Shown: in pieces, positions 1 to 13,300 of the stretch
How positions within the stretch are numbered: position 1 is the first letter of the stretch
How the letters are laid out: each line of letters starts with the position of its first letter
DNA from: Darksidea phi
Taxonomy: Eukaryota; Ascomycota; Dothideomycetes; Pleosporales; Lentitheciaceae
Assembly (NCBI GenBank): GCA_030770425.1
Contig: JASJFT010000022.1
Location: 248,001-312,000, forward strand
Length of the DNA: 64,000 nucleotides
Direction of reading: 5' to 3'
Notes under the pieces: model-generated
Seen by the model: only the letters and a program-made list of their open reading frames with translations
Database searches by the model: none
What the model was told of the DNA's origin: nothing
Program-made: the position numbers and the translations under genes

Positions 1-355
1 CAGATATGCGTGTCGCTGCCGGCAGCTGCGTACTATGAAGGAGCCACGTGCAGTCGGCGCTAACGCATTAGCTTCGTATTTCGCACCTGCAAATTCGACC
101 CCCACCAGTCCCTCTTTCTTTTGCTAGAAACCCTGCTAACACGCCGAAGGGCGTCAGAGAAGCAAAATACCAGGCTTGACAGTGGACCGCACACACTTGC
201 CTCGCGCATTCACCTCGCGATCACTGCCTCGAGGCGCCCAGCAAGCGTTGATCTCGCCTGCCCTCCCCCGCGCTGCTCACCGCACCGACTTGAGCTCACG
301 TTATCCTCCGCGAAACCTTGGAACACAACACCACAACACCTAAACAACCACCAAG
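1..355. other. 5' flank of importin gene
   Basis: Upstream region of the first gene. It is moderately GC-rich, with a C/A-rich stretch (CACAACACC-like) just before the start codon, as is usual in fungal leaders. I see no tRNA, repeat or earlier gene end here. Confidence 0.5.
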
Positions 356-3300
356 ATGGATGTCGCGGCCTTGCGGGAGCGCGTGAAGAACACGCTCGAC
401 GCCAATGCTGCCATCCGCCAGGCTGCTGAGCTCGACCTTAGACATGTAGGCACCCGAGCTGCAGTTCACCGCATTGTGTATCGTCCTAACAGCCCTAGGC
501 CGAGGAGCAGCCCGGCTTCACGGATGCCCTGCTGAACATATTAGAGAGCGAGCAGGAGCAAGCCATCCGGCTGTCAAGTAAGCCCACACCCGCACCGCTG
601 GTGGCGCCCTGCAGTACTAATTGCGCGCCCAGCTGTCGTCTACCTCAAGAACCGCATTTCGAAGGGCTGGAGCCCCGCCGAAGAATTTAGCCAGGCCAAA
701 CCGATACCGGAGGAGGAGAAGCAGTCTTTCAGGAACCGCCTCGTCCCCATCCTCGTCGCCTCCCAGACCAACATCCGCGCTCAGCTTATCCCCACTCTCC
801 AGAAGATCCTCGCGTTCGACTTCCCCCAGAAGTGGCCCAACTTCCTGGATATTACTATACAACTGCTGAATGCTGGGGATATTTCATCTGTGTTTGCGGG
901 TGTGCAGTGCTTACTGGCAATATGCAAGATCTACAGGTTCAAGTCAGGCGAGAACCGTGCCGACTTTGACAAGATCGTGGCCATGTCATTCCCACAGCTG
1001 CTCAATCTCGGCAACCAGCTGGCCAATGAGACGAGCATGGAGGCTGGGGAGATTCTGAGGACGGTGCTGAAGGTGTACAAGCACGCGATATACGTGAGGA
1101 AGCCTATTTTATGGTGCCGAGCGCAGGCTGACCGAGACGCAGTTCGACCTCCCCGCCTCGTTGCGCGAACAGAACACCATGATCGGCTGGTGTACTCTGT
1201 TTCTGACCGTCGTGGGCAAAGAGCCTCCAGAGTGCTCCCTAGCTGACGAGTCCGACGAGCGCGAGACAAACCATTGGTGGAAGGCAAAGAAGTGGTCGTA
1301 TGCGAACCTGAATAGGCTATATGTCAGGTAGGTGCTTGCAGCATATTGGCCAAAATTCGTGTCGGCTAATACTAAATAGATACGGTAACCCTTCCGCGCT
1401 GACCAAGAACAACGACATCGACTACTCCGAGGTCGCCAAGTACTTCATTGCCAACTTCGCTCCCGAGATCCTCAAGATTTATCTGCAGCAGGTGGAGAAA
1501 TGGGTTGCCAAGCAGTTGTGGCTGTCCAAGGCCAGTTTGTACTACACCCTCAGCTTCTTGGACGAGTGCATCAAGCCCAAGTCCATGTGGAACTTGCTGA
1601 AGCCGCACACCGACAACCTCATCTCGCACCTAATATTTCCCGTCCTGTGCCAATCGGATGAGGACATTGAGCTTTTCGAGGACGAGCCACAAGAATATCT
1701 GCACCGGAAGCTGAACTTCTATGAGGAGGTCACTGCGCCAGATGTTGCCGCTACCAATTTCCTTGTCACGCTTACCAAGAGTCGACGGAAGCAGACATTC
1801 AGTGTTCTCAACTTCGTCAACGAAATAGTTAACCGGTACGAGTCTGCACCGGATAACGAGAAAAACCCGAGGGAAAAGGAGGGTGCGCTGCGTATGATTG
1901 GCACCCTCTCAGGTGTTATCCTTGGGAAGAAGAGTCCGATCGCAGATCAGGTGGAATACTTTTTCGTCCGTCACGTCTTCCCTGAATTTCGTAGCCCTCA
2001 CGGATTCCTCCGAGCTCGTGCGTGCGATACTTTGGAGAAATTTGAGCAGCTGGACTTCAAGGACCCGGGCAACCTCATCATTATCTACCGTAATATTCTG
2101 GAGTCGATGGCGGATCCAACTCTCCCTGTACGGGTTTCCGCTTCTTTGGCACTTCAACCACTCATCCGACACGACATCATCCGAACTAACATGAAACAAA
2201 ATATCCCTCAAGTCATGCAGCAACTACTGAAACTCGCGAACGAAGTCGATGTTGATGCTCTGGCCAACGTCATGGAAGAGTTCGTTGAAGTCTTCGCCCC
2301 AGAGCTCACACCCTTCGCGGTCGCTTTGAGCGAGCAGCTACGGGATACCTACCTACGGATTGTCCAAGAGCTGGTATCGCGCAATCAAGAGAAGGGTGAT
2401 GACAACGAGTACGGCGATTTCCTAGACGAGAAAAGCATCACTGCGCTTGGTGTATTACAGACCATCGGTACCCTCATCCTTACGCTAGAGAGCACGCCGG
2501 ATGTTCTGCTGCATTTGGAGACCATCCTGATGCCGGTTATCACCATCACGCTTGAGAACAAGCTATATGGTACGCGATTTCATCGTGTCACTCGCCTCCA
2601 CTCTCAAACTAATCTGTTTGCAGATCTATACAACGAAGTGTTCGAGATCATTGATAGCTGCACATTTGCCGCCAAGAGCATCTCCGGCACGATGTGGCAA
2701 GCTTTTGAACTGATCCATCGGACATTTAAGGCTGGTGCTGAGCTGTATCTTGAAGGTAACAGGCTATTGTTATATCTCTCTGGGGCTGGAAACTAATTTA
2801 CTGTAGATATGCTACCCGCCCTGGAAAATTTCGTCAACTATGGAACGCAGACGTTGATACAGAACCGGCAATATCTCGATGCGATCGTCGATATGGTGCG
2901 GACAATCTTCAAAGACGACAAAGTTGGAGGTGTAGATCGCATATGCGGCTGTAAATTGGCGGAGATCATCATGCTAAACATGCGCGGTCACGTCGACGAA
3001 TACGTTCCAGAATTCGTGTCGCTCACTATGGGTGTGCTAACGAACGACGAGCCGAAGGTCAAGTCCCTGCGGATACACCTTATGGAGGTGGTTATCAACG
3101 CCATCTACTACAATCCGGTGTTGGCGCTTCATGTGCTCGAGACAAATGGCTGGACCAACAAGTTTTTCAGCCTTTGGTTCTCAAACATCGACAGCTTCAC
3201 TAGAGTGCATGACAAAAAGCTGTGTGTCTCAGGCATCTGCGCACTTCTCACTCTCAAAGGCCAGGATGTTCCAGTCAGCGTTCAGCAGGGCTGGCCTCGC

Positions 3301-3978
3301 CTGCTACAGGGCATTGTGCGCCTATTCCAGACCTTGCCTGCAGCTATGAAGAGTGAGCATGACTGACCGAATTTAAGAATGCGTACTAACGTGCATTGTA
3401 GATCGTGAAGAGGCGAAGAAGGAGGACAACTTCGAGTTCGCGAATGACTACGATGAGGAAGAGGATGACGAGTGGGAGCAGGAGCAGGATTGGAACAATG
3501 AAACCGACGAGGCAGAAGACGTGAAGGATGAGAGCACCGCGTACCTTGAGTTCCTTAACGAGGAGGCAAGTACCATCATATACAAAGGTCGATCACAGTA
3601 CTGACACTATCTAGGCTCAGAAGTTCACCGCCGTTAGTGACGACGATGATGACGAGCTCGAAGAGGAGAGTCTTCTGGAGACACCGCTAGACAAAGTCGA
3701 GCCCTACAGCATGTTCAAGCATGCTTTACTCCGTACGAATCTCACCCTAGTATCGGCAAGTTCAAGATTTACTAACAATAACAGGCCTTCAGCAAGAACA
3801 GCCTGCTCTCTACGAAAATCTTACAAAGAATCTTAACCCCGACGAACAACAGGTTGTTCAAGCTGCCGTCCACCAAGCCGACGTCATTGCGCAAGCTGCC
3901 GTCCAGGCCGCGGCTCAAGCACAAGTTGCTGTACAAGGAAGCCATTCAAACGGGGGTGCCATCCCAGTGCCCCAGTGA
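356..3978 (+). CDS. Importin-7/8 type karyopherin (Nmd5/Sxm1 family)
   Basis: Nuclear import receptor of the importin-beta superfamily, expected to shuttle cargo through the nuclear pore under Ran control. Ten exons: 356-445, 499-577, 633-1093, 1143-1327, 1380-2569, 2624-2755, 2807-3352, 3402-3565, 3615-3732 and 3785-3978. They total 3159 nt, giving 1052 aa, the usual family length. An importin-beta N-terminal domain (about residues 20-100, with IRLSTVVYLKNRI and WSPAEEF) is followed by HEAT-like helices. A strongly acidic stretch lies at about 897-975 (DYDEEEDDEWEQEQ) and an Ala/Gln-rich tail closes the protein; an acidic loop near the C-terminus is typical of importin 7/8. The ATG at 356 directly begins the conserved MDVAALRERV. 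The intron at 3566-3614 uses a GC donor (GCAAGT), because no GT donor restores the frame. Nmd5 and Sxm1 orthologues cannot be separated by eye. Confidence 0.92.
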
Positions 3979-4702
3979 TCCTCTGCTATCTTTTCTTTAG
4001 ACACTTCGAAAACATAGATAATCACACCTTCATACTGTATTGGATCTCTCCATTCTCACATTGGCCTCTGTTTAGCGAGCATTCTGGGTACGTGTTATCC
4101 TTGTTTGAAAGAGAATCCCCCTATGGCGTTTGTTCGCGCGGCGTGATTTGGCGGCTCGTTCAGTGGATCGTTTTGTTTTGGACGGCGTATTTTGTGAGGC
4201 TGGCTTGCGAATGATGAAAATATCTCGTTAGTGAGATGGAAGAAGATGGTGTGGGCGACCACGGGCAGAACAGAGAGTAAGTTGGAGGCTGGTGGGCTGG
4301 TGTAGCAGGATTCTGTAGTAGATAGTGTTTCACTCGACAGTTGACAAAATTAGATGAGGAACTTTTGGAAAGCATTCGATGTCGTTGCGGTTGGTTGGGT
4401 GTTTTCCTTGTTCGTATTTTGCGCTTATCGATTAGCGAAGAAACAAAGCTTTGCCCTATTAGGGGAGCTACAGCTCGGGCTATGACGCCCCAAGTGCCTG
4501 CGCTCGAATCCCGCGCAACGTGTTAAAGACACACCCAACAAAAGCAAACAAAAGCGCCGTCGCCTTGACACTGCGCTTTTCATCTTCTTCCCTCCTCCTT
4601 TGCGTAAGACCTCCTTTAATTTCTACCAATTTTTGATACTTAAGTGGCGACCGAGAGACTTCGTGATTGTAAGGAGTCCTCCGGGCGCAAGAACCTGACC
4701 TA
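3979..4702. other. Intergenic, importin to Sec12
   Basis: Contains the 3' flank of the importin gene and the promoter of the Sec12 gene. A GC-rich patch around 4470-4515 looks vaguely tRNA-like but does not fold as one. Nothing else is recognisable. Confidence 0.5.
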
Positions 4703-6780
4703 ATGTCGCGGCCAGCGGTGTCGAAAGCGAAGAGTACGGAACATGCGCCTACAGCTCTTGGGTTCACAGTCAACTGATAGTGATAGCTTCGTACCCGCTC
4801 TACGCCGCGAGTTTCGCTAGCAGCAAACCTGGGGTCCTTGTTGTGGGCGGCGGAGGCGGAGCAGGTCGCCACGGCGTTAAGAACAAGATCTCGGTCTTTG
4901 ATTTCACCTCGAGAGCGCCGAACGTCGACCCATGTGCCGAGATTGAAGCGAGCCAGGATGATTCGGTGACGTCTTTAGCGGTGTTGGGCGCGAAGGATGG
5001 ACTGATTGTGTATGCTGGTGGGTGCATTTCTGGAGATACTGAAGACGCTACTGCGAAGTATTGGGGGGCGTGGCTAATGCGCAAGTAGGCATCAACAGCA
5101 GCGAGGAAGATCGCTCAAAGGGCGAGAACGAGCACCTCAAGTCCTTCGAGGTCAAGTTTCCTAAACGGACAAGCAACGCCAAAGCCGAAGAGACACCACA
5201 GGGCAACATCGAGATCCTGAGCAAAGTATGCCTATTCAAGCCCCCCACAACTGAGAACGCAAAACGCGACGCATACCAGCGCATAGTACGCCTATCGGCG
5301 CCCCCACGAAGCATATCCAGCACGCCTAACAAGCGCATCGGTGCCATTGCGTCGGGTTTAGCGGGCGACGAGAACGAGATTGTTGTCTTTAACGCGACTT
5401 CGAGTCGGCCGGATAATCCCAAGGACATTATCGAACGAATAGCGCTACACAAGGGTCAGGAAGCAAATGATCTGGACATCTTTGATTTGGGAGCTGGAAA
5501 GTTTTACGTTGCGTACTGCACCGACTACGACGTCTATTTCCAACACATACAATACGATTTTGGCAAGAGAAGCGTGCGCGAATCGTCTCATTCCAAGAAA
5601 GTGTACTCTGTACCGTTCGCAGATGTAGCCGAGAAGAAGGGCAGACCGAAAATTAGGTGTTTGCGCTGGTTATCCCCGTCGCATATCCTGCTGCTCGCGA
5701 ATAAGCCGAATAGAACGGGCGTCGAGTTGTGGGTTCTGAGATTGTATGGAGAAGCACCTGGCCCGATTCTCTTAAGGAAAAAGCTGGGCAGACACGCGAA
5801 GGCGGCTGTGGATATGGATGTTGCGCTACTAGATGAGGACACGGATGGAAGGTATCAGGCGGTCGTTGCTGTGGCTGCGATTGATGTCTCGCTTACCGTT
5901 TTGACCATTGATTATCATGCGAAAGTGGACAACTCAATGGGGCACTTCAGTTCGTTTGCAACATACTATAATGTAAGCTTTGCACGAGTTGTGGAATGTT
6001 GATGGATTACTACGATAGCGCTAACGCGAACAGGTGCACGAACTACAGATGACGAAAGTGGTTTTTTCGCCCTTCTACAAGCCTGAAGGTACGCCGGGTA
6101 AGAACCCAGCGTACCTTCGCCTTGCATCGACGAGCTTAGGCAACTCTGTCGACGTGGAGACCTTCCAGCTAGAACCCCTCGCTAAGAAGCCCGGGTCACG
6201 TCATGTGTTGCAGACTGCGGGGCGGAAGGCTCTCACTGACACGGCGAGATACTTGGTCATCGCCATGATCGTGGCGGCGATTGCACTTATGCTCCAGGGC
6301 TTCATTGACCCTGAGGGAAACTACACTAAGGGGTTGGTACCCGAGAGTTTGCAGAACGCGGCAAGGGCATTTAGCCCCCCGGGCAGTGTCATTCACGAAG
6401 CGCGTGAAGCTGCAAGGTTCAACAACGCGAATTCGCCTATAGCGAAGACAGGACATCGACTTGCTGAGCTCCTCCACCTGCATCGCTCAAGTTCCGAGGA
6501 TGCTGCGGTGAAGGGGAAAGCTCTCGTTGTTCACCAAGACCCAGAGTCCCACGGCCAGCTTAGCACGGAAGTTTACGAGGGGCATGAAGATGTGGTTCAA
6601 AAGCACACGGAGGCCAAGCGATGGGAAGAGCTGAGCAAGGGCGAGCAGATGAAATGGAAAGAAAAGCTGGTTCACGCAGGAATGTGGGCGGTAGAGGAGG
6701 GCGAGACAGTGCTCAAAGGCATCTTTTTTAGCGAGGTGGGAGGATTGATTGGAGGAGTGGCCCAGGGGGTTCTTGGGTAG
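4703..6780 (+). CDS. SEC12: Sec12-type guanine nucleotide exchange factor for Sar1
   Basis: ER membrane protein that loads GTP onto Sar1 to start COPII coat assembly. Four exons: 4703-4733, 4781-5017, 5089-5972 and 6034-6780, giving 632 aa. The first exon codes only ten residues (MSRPAVSKAK) and is joined through a 47-nt intron to SYPLYAASF, the conserved first blade of the propeller. The glycine-rich loop VVGGGGGAGR lies at about residues 31-40, as in Sec12-family propellers. A WD-like beta-propeller fills residues 1-450. One hydrophobic segment (YLVIAMIVAAIALML) at about 457-475 is the membrane anchor, followed by a luminal tail of about 155 residues. The 4703 start was chosen because the downstream frame has no ATG before the propeller and the splice creates a matching N-terminus. 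Sec12 is the best match; the related yeast protein Sed4 is less likely in a filamentous fungus. Confidence 0.82.
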
Positions 6781-7324
6781 GTTGCCGGTCAACCAATGCG
6801 TCACGGTTGGGCAGGTCTGGCAAGGAGGCACATGCGAATGTCGGCCTGCATGTGCTAGGCTTTCGTGTTGCGCGCGGAGTGGTCGGTAGATAGGCCGGTT
6901 ACTGGACGGGTTTTAGCATCAGGGGGCACTGTCTCGGAAGGTTTGCTGTTCATAAGCGTGATGTGAGGGAGGCGGATTGCTTTTCCATAGATGTATTCTT
7001 TTTGGGGGCTTTGTATACGAATAATTGGGCTCACCGCGGGGTTGTTAGACCAATGTAAAGTTGATGACAATGGCGGTACGGCAGGTGTGCAAGCTGTCCC
7101 GCTTGGGGCCGCCGGTGAGAGTTGATGGTCCAAAAGCTGGCCTGTGCTTTTGCGCTAGTGAACGTCGCGCGGGCGCACCTGATGTAGAGCCGCAAGAGAC
7201 AACCAGCAACAGCTTTTATTTGGCAAATACCTCATAATCTTCCTCCTGGACTCTTCCGCCTTCCTTTTCATGGAAGAGTATACATCTGCTCCCCCAGCTG
7301 CCGCGCGACTTAGGTGAAGTCACC
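6781..7324. other. Intergenic, Sec12 to TOR
   Basis: Separates two genes on the same strand and must hold the TOR promoter. Pyrimidine-rich DNA lies just before the TOR ATG (about 7235-7275). No repeats or extra genes are evident. Confidence 0.5.
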
Positions 7325-10300
7325 ATGGCGATGCCACAGCAGCCCGTCCCGCTGGCGTCCACGCTGGATCGCATTGTACATGAGCTGCGTTCAAAGTGAG
7401 GAACTACGTGGATTAGATATAGTGATGGGACGCTGACAATATTAGAAATGAAGACACACGCCAGAAAGCAGCGCATATGCTGCGCCAAACAGTCGAGAAT
7501 GCTCATCGAGGTGAGCTCCGCAACGGAATCCCCCTCATGGAGCTATACACATACTGACACAGCATAGAACTTGCACCGCAACTCTTCAATCACTTCTACG
7601 AAAATGTGACTATGCGTATATCGCAACTCATTGTAGCCAGTAATGACTCCAGCGAACGTATCGGCGGCATCTACGCCCTCAACTCCCTCATCGACTTTCG
7701 CGGCGACGATGCCGGCCAGAAGACAACCCGCTTCGCGAGCTACCTTCGGACTGTAATGCGTGGGACAGATAACACCGCCATGGTTGTTGCGGCGAAGGCT
7801 CTTGGACGACTTGCAAAGCCAGGAGGAACACTTACGGCAGAAGTCGTCGATGCCGAGGTCAAGGTTGCGCTAGAATGGCTGCAGATGGAACGCTCCGAGA
7901 ATCGTCGCTTCGCTGCGGTGCTGATTTTGAGAGAATTGGGCAAGAATTCGCCTACGCTGATGTACCAGTGGATTGCGCAGATCTTCGAGGTTATATGGGT
8001 TGCGTTGCGCGATCCCAAGGTCCTTATCAGGGAGTCTGCGGCCGAAGCTATCAGTGCCTGCTTCGAGATCATATCCCCACGCGACTCCCAGATGCGGCAG
8101 CTGTGGTTCGGCAGGGTCTATGACGAGATATTGAAGGGCTTCAATCTGAACACGAACGAGGCTATTCACGGGTCACTTCTTACGATGAAGGAGCTGCTGG
8201 ATAAGAGTGCTATGTTCATGGATGACCGGAAGTATAAAGAGACGGTGGAGACGGTGTTGAAGTACAGAGAGCATCGCGATGCACTCGTTAGACGCGAGGT
8301 CGTGCTTATTATCCCTATTCTTGCAAGCTATTCGCCGACAGAGTTTGCGACTAAGTATCTGCATCAGTGCATGCTGCATCTGCAAGGGTTGATTAGGAAG
8401 GATCGCGATCGGGATAAGGCTTTTGTGGCTATTGGCCAGATTGCTAATGCAGTGGGGGTTGCTATTGCGCCGTATCTTGATGGCATATTGGGGTTCATTC
8501 AGGATGGGCTTACCGCGAAAGCGTAGGTGATGGTTGGAGTTATATGTATTTGTTGACTGACATATGTGTACAGGCGGAACAAGGCTATCAACGAAGCTCC
8601 TATCTTCCAATGTCTGAGCATGATCGCTGCGGCTGTCGGTCAGGCTCTCAGTAAGAACGTTGAGCGACTCCTAGACCCTATCTTCTCTTGTGGACTCAGC
8701 GACTCCCTTACCCAGGCCCTCGTCGACATGGCACACTATGTCCCGCCATGCCGGCCGATCATTCAAGAGAAGCTTCTCGACCTCCTTAGCCAGATCCTGG
8801 CAGGCCGACATTACCTCCCGCTAGGGAGCCCCTACCAAGTATCACAACCGCCTCAGATCTGGACCCGAGACCACAAAGACCCCCAAGTAATCAATCAACG
8901 AGAGAACGAGATAGCGCTAGCACTCCATACCCTGGGTAGCTTCGACTTCACAGGCCATGTCTTGAATGAGTTCGTCCGCGATGTTGCTATTCGCTACGTG
9001 GAGGCGGATAATCCTGAAATCCGCAAGCGCGCCGCTTTGACATGCTGTCAGCTCTTCGTTAAGGACCCTATTGTGCATCAAACGAGCGTTCAAGCTACGA
9101 AAGTGGTTGGCGATATCATTGAGAAGCTTCTTACGGTTGGCGTGGGGGACATCAATCCTGAAATTCGATGGGAGGTCTTGATGGCTCTCGATGCCCGCTT
9201 TGATCGACACCTTGGAAAAGCGGATAACATCCGAACTCTGTTTCTAGCTCTCAACGACGAGGTCTTTGTTATTCGCGAGGCTGCTATGTCTATCATCGGC
9301 CGTCTTACCGCCGTCAATCCGGCTTATGTCTTCCCATCGTTACGCAAAGTTTTGCTTCAGCTTTTAACAGAGGTCAACTATTCGAACAGCCCCCGGAGTA
9401 AGGAAGAGAGTGCGAAGCTCATCAGCAATCTTGTCGGCGCTGCGGACCATCTCATCAAGCCTCTCGTAGATCCCATCGTCGCGGTTCTTTTGCCGAAAGC
9501 AAAGGACCCAATTCCCGAGGTGGCTTCTACGACACTCAAGGCTATCGGCGATCTTGCTACAGTCGGCGGCGAGAGTATGGTAAAGTACATCCCGGACCTT
9601 ATGCCAATCATCCTGGAGTTCATGCAAGATCTTGGTTCGGACGCAAAGCGGTTCGCTTCGTTACGAGCACTTGGACAACTTGCTACTCATGCCGGCTATG
9701 TCATGGAACCGTATCGGGATTACCCTGAGCTCATGAACATCCTCATGAACATTGTTAAGACGGAGCCGGAGGGTGAGCTTCGCCGCGAAACTGTCAAGCT
9801 CATGGGTACTATTGGTGCACTAGATCCGGACGAATACCAGAAGATCGTGGAGCAGTCTCCGGATAAGCATCTGATCATCGAAGCTCAAGCAGTCACTGAC
9901 GTATCTCTGATCATGCAAGGCATTACACCATCCAATGAGGAGTACTATCCGACAATCGTTATCAATACGCTCATGGGGCTTCTCAAGGACACCTCACTGT
10001 CCCAATTTCATTCAGCGGTTGTGGATGCTGTCATGAATATCTACGCTACTATGGGTTTGAAATGTGTGCCTTTCTTGAACCAAGTCGTTCCAGGGTTTCT
10101 GCAGGTCATTCGCGCTGCACCTGTTGGGCGCACCGAGGGCTACTTCAATCAACTCAGTCAACTTGTTCGGATTGTTCGCCAGCACATTCGTCCCTATCTG
10201 CCCAGTATTCTATCCACGATCCAAGATTATTGGGGTACCAGTTCCCAACTCCAGGCCACGATTTTGTCTCTTATCGAATCGATTGCCCGCTCGCTCGAAG

Positions 10301-13300
10301 GAGAATTCAAGGTTTATTTGGCCGATGTACTACCCCTCATGCTGGGTGTTATGGAGTCAGATCAAAGCGCTCAACGTGTGCCTTCCGCGAGGGTGTTACA
10401 CGCGTTTCTCATTTTTGGGTCCAGCGCGGAAGAGTATATGCACTTGATCATCCCGATCATGGTCAAGATGTTCGATAAGCCTGGTCAACCCACTCACCTT
10501 CGCAAATTGGCTATGGAGACGCTCGGCCGGCTGTCTAAGCAAGTCAACGTTTCAGAGTTCGCGGCGCGGATCATCCATCCTATCTGTCGTGTGCTTGCGG
10601 GGAACGAGCCGTCTATAAAACAGACTGCTCTGGAAACGCTTTGCGCACTCATATTCCAGCTCGGACCGGACTACATTCACTTCGTCCCGACTGTCAACAA
10701 GATCTTGGTCACGCATAAGGTACCTCATGAGAACTATGGTCGAATAGTATCAAAACTACAGAAGGGAGAGCCTTTACCGCAAGATCTGAGCCCCGACGAG
10801 CGCTACGGCGAAGATGATGAGGATCTCAATCCTGCAGAAATTCTCACAAAGAAGCTGGCTGTCAACCAGCAGCATTTGAAGCAGGCTTGGGAGGCTTCGT
10901 CGAAGACTACAAGGGAAGATTGGGTCGAGTGGATGCGGAGGTTCAGCGTGGAGTTGCTGAGAGAATCCCCGCAACAGGCGCTGCGAGCGTGCACGCCCTT
11001 GGCCAGCATTTACAATCCAATTGCGAGGAGTCTGTTCAACTCGGCTTTTGTGTCATGTTGGACGGAGTTGTACGATCCGTACCAGGAAGAGCTGGTGCGG
11101 TCTATTGAGACTGCTCTCACATCGCCTAACATCCCACCGGAGATTCTGCAGATCCTACTCAACCTAGCCGAGTTCATGGAACACGATGACAAAGCTCTCC
11201 CGATTGACGTCCGCATTCTGGGGATGTATGCCGGAAAGTGTCATGCTTTTGCCAAGGCTCTACATTACAAGGAGCTCGAGTTCAACGCTGAACAAAACGC
11301 TAGCGCAGTCGAAGCGCTCATTAGCATCAATAATCAGCTCCAGCAGACCGACGCTGCTTTTGGTATTTTGCGTAAGGCGCAAGGCTATCAAGATGTCGAG
11401 CTGAAAGAGACCTGGTTCGAGAAGCTACAGAAGTGGGAGGAAGCTCTTACTTCGTACCAGCGGCGTGAGCGCGAGGAGCCAGATTCTTTCGAGATTACGA
11501 TGGGCAAAATGCGCTGTTTGCATGCCCTTGGCGAATGGGATCTCCTGTCGACACTTTCGAAAGAGAAATGGGCCAACGCCTCGCAAGAGTACCGCAAAGC
11601 GATCGCTCCGCTTGCCGCGGCGGCTGCGTGGGGTTTGGGGAAGTTCGCAGATATGGACTCGTATCTCAGCGTCATGAAGGAGCAGTCACCTGACAGGGCT
11701 TTTTTCGCATCCATTGTCAACATCCACAACAACCGTTTCGAGATCGCTACCGAGGAAATAGCAAAGGCTCGAAAGGGTCTCGACACAGAACTCAGCTCCC
11801 TACTGGGCGAGTCCTACCAGCGTGCCTATCTCCCCATGATTCGCGTCCAGATGTTGGCTGAGCTTGAGGAGATAATGCAATACAAGCAGAAGGACGGCAA
11901 CTTGGAGAAACAAGCTAGCATGCGCAGAACCTGGATGAAGCGTCTCAAGGGTCTTGAACCTAATCCGGATGTCTGGCAGCGCATGATGAAGGTCCGACAG
12001 CTAGTCATTACGCCGCAAGAGAGCATGGACATGTGGATCAAATACACAAACCTCTGCCGCAAGAACGAACGCCACGGCCTTGCCGAGAAGGGCTTGCAGA
12101 AGCTCCTCGGTATTGAGAGTGGGAGCGTTTTCTCGAATGTGCGAGAAAACGTCAACAAGATTCCGTATGCGGTGTCGTACGCTGCATTCAAGTTCATGTG
12201 GGCTACGCCACATCATCAGCAGGAAGCCTTGGATTCGCTAAAGGAATTCACCGGGCGTCTATCAGAAGACGTTGCCATGAGAGTGAGAGCTGCCCAGAAC
12301 GGCATGATGGCCCCAAACGGTATCAACGGTATCAACGGCATCAACGGAATGCCGAATGGTCACGCTACTAGCCCACTCAATCCGTTTGCAGTTACCAATG
12401 GCGTTAACGGCGTCAACGGAATGCACGGCTCTAGTATGCTAAACGGATCGAGCATGTATGGTACGCCAACGAATCTTGCAGAATGCCAACGACTACTCGC
12501 GAAATGCTACCACAAGGTGGGAGAGTGGCAACAGGACTTATCCCACGGAGAATGGGACCACGACCAGGTTCACGAGATACTGTCTGCGTATTCCGCAGCG
12601 ACACGCTACAACAAGGACTGGTACAAAGCGTGGCACTCTTGGGCACTGGCCAATTTCGAAGTCATTAATTCACTTACGTCGAAAGCGGATCGTGAATCGA
12701 CTGAGCTTCCACCGAGTGTGGTACATGAGCATATCGTGCCGGCTATCACTGGATTCTTCAAGTCGATCGCGTTGTCAAGCTCAAGCTCGCTCCAGGATAC
12801 GCTTCGTCTTCTTACACTTTGGTTCAGCCATGGCGGTATTCCGGATGTCAATCGCACGGTCTCCGATGGCACTAAACAAGTGCCCATCGATACTTGGCTC
12901 GAAGTCATTCCTCAACTATTGGCGCGCATTAATCAGCCCAACCCTACGATTAGGCAGTCAATTCACCAGTTGCTCATTGAAGTTGGCAAAGCGCACCCAC
13001 AGGCACTGGTCTTCCCGTTGACTGTGTCAATGAAGTCAGATGTTTCCCGCAGGCAACGATCGGCTAAGGAGCTTATGGAAGCTATGCGCGAGCACTCCCC
13101 TAAGCTTGTCGAGCAAGCTGATCTGGTCAGTAATGAGCTTATTCGTATTGCGGTCTTGTGGCACGAGCAGTGGCATGAGGGCCTCGAGGAGGCATCGAGA
13201 CTGTACTTTGGGGACCACAACATCGACGGGATGTTTGCGACTCTAGCACCGCTGCATGCTATGATCGACCGTGGTCCGGAGACGCTGCGTGAGATTTCTT

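Noticed and set aside
4440..4530. tRNA-like GC-rich patch with CTCGAATCC
   Set aside because: The putative T-arm does not pair over five bases and no A-box, anticodon arm or acceptor stem matches.
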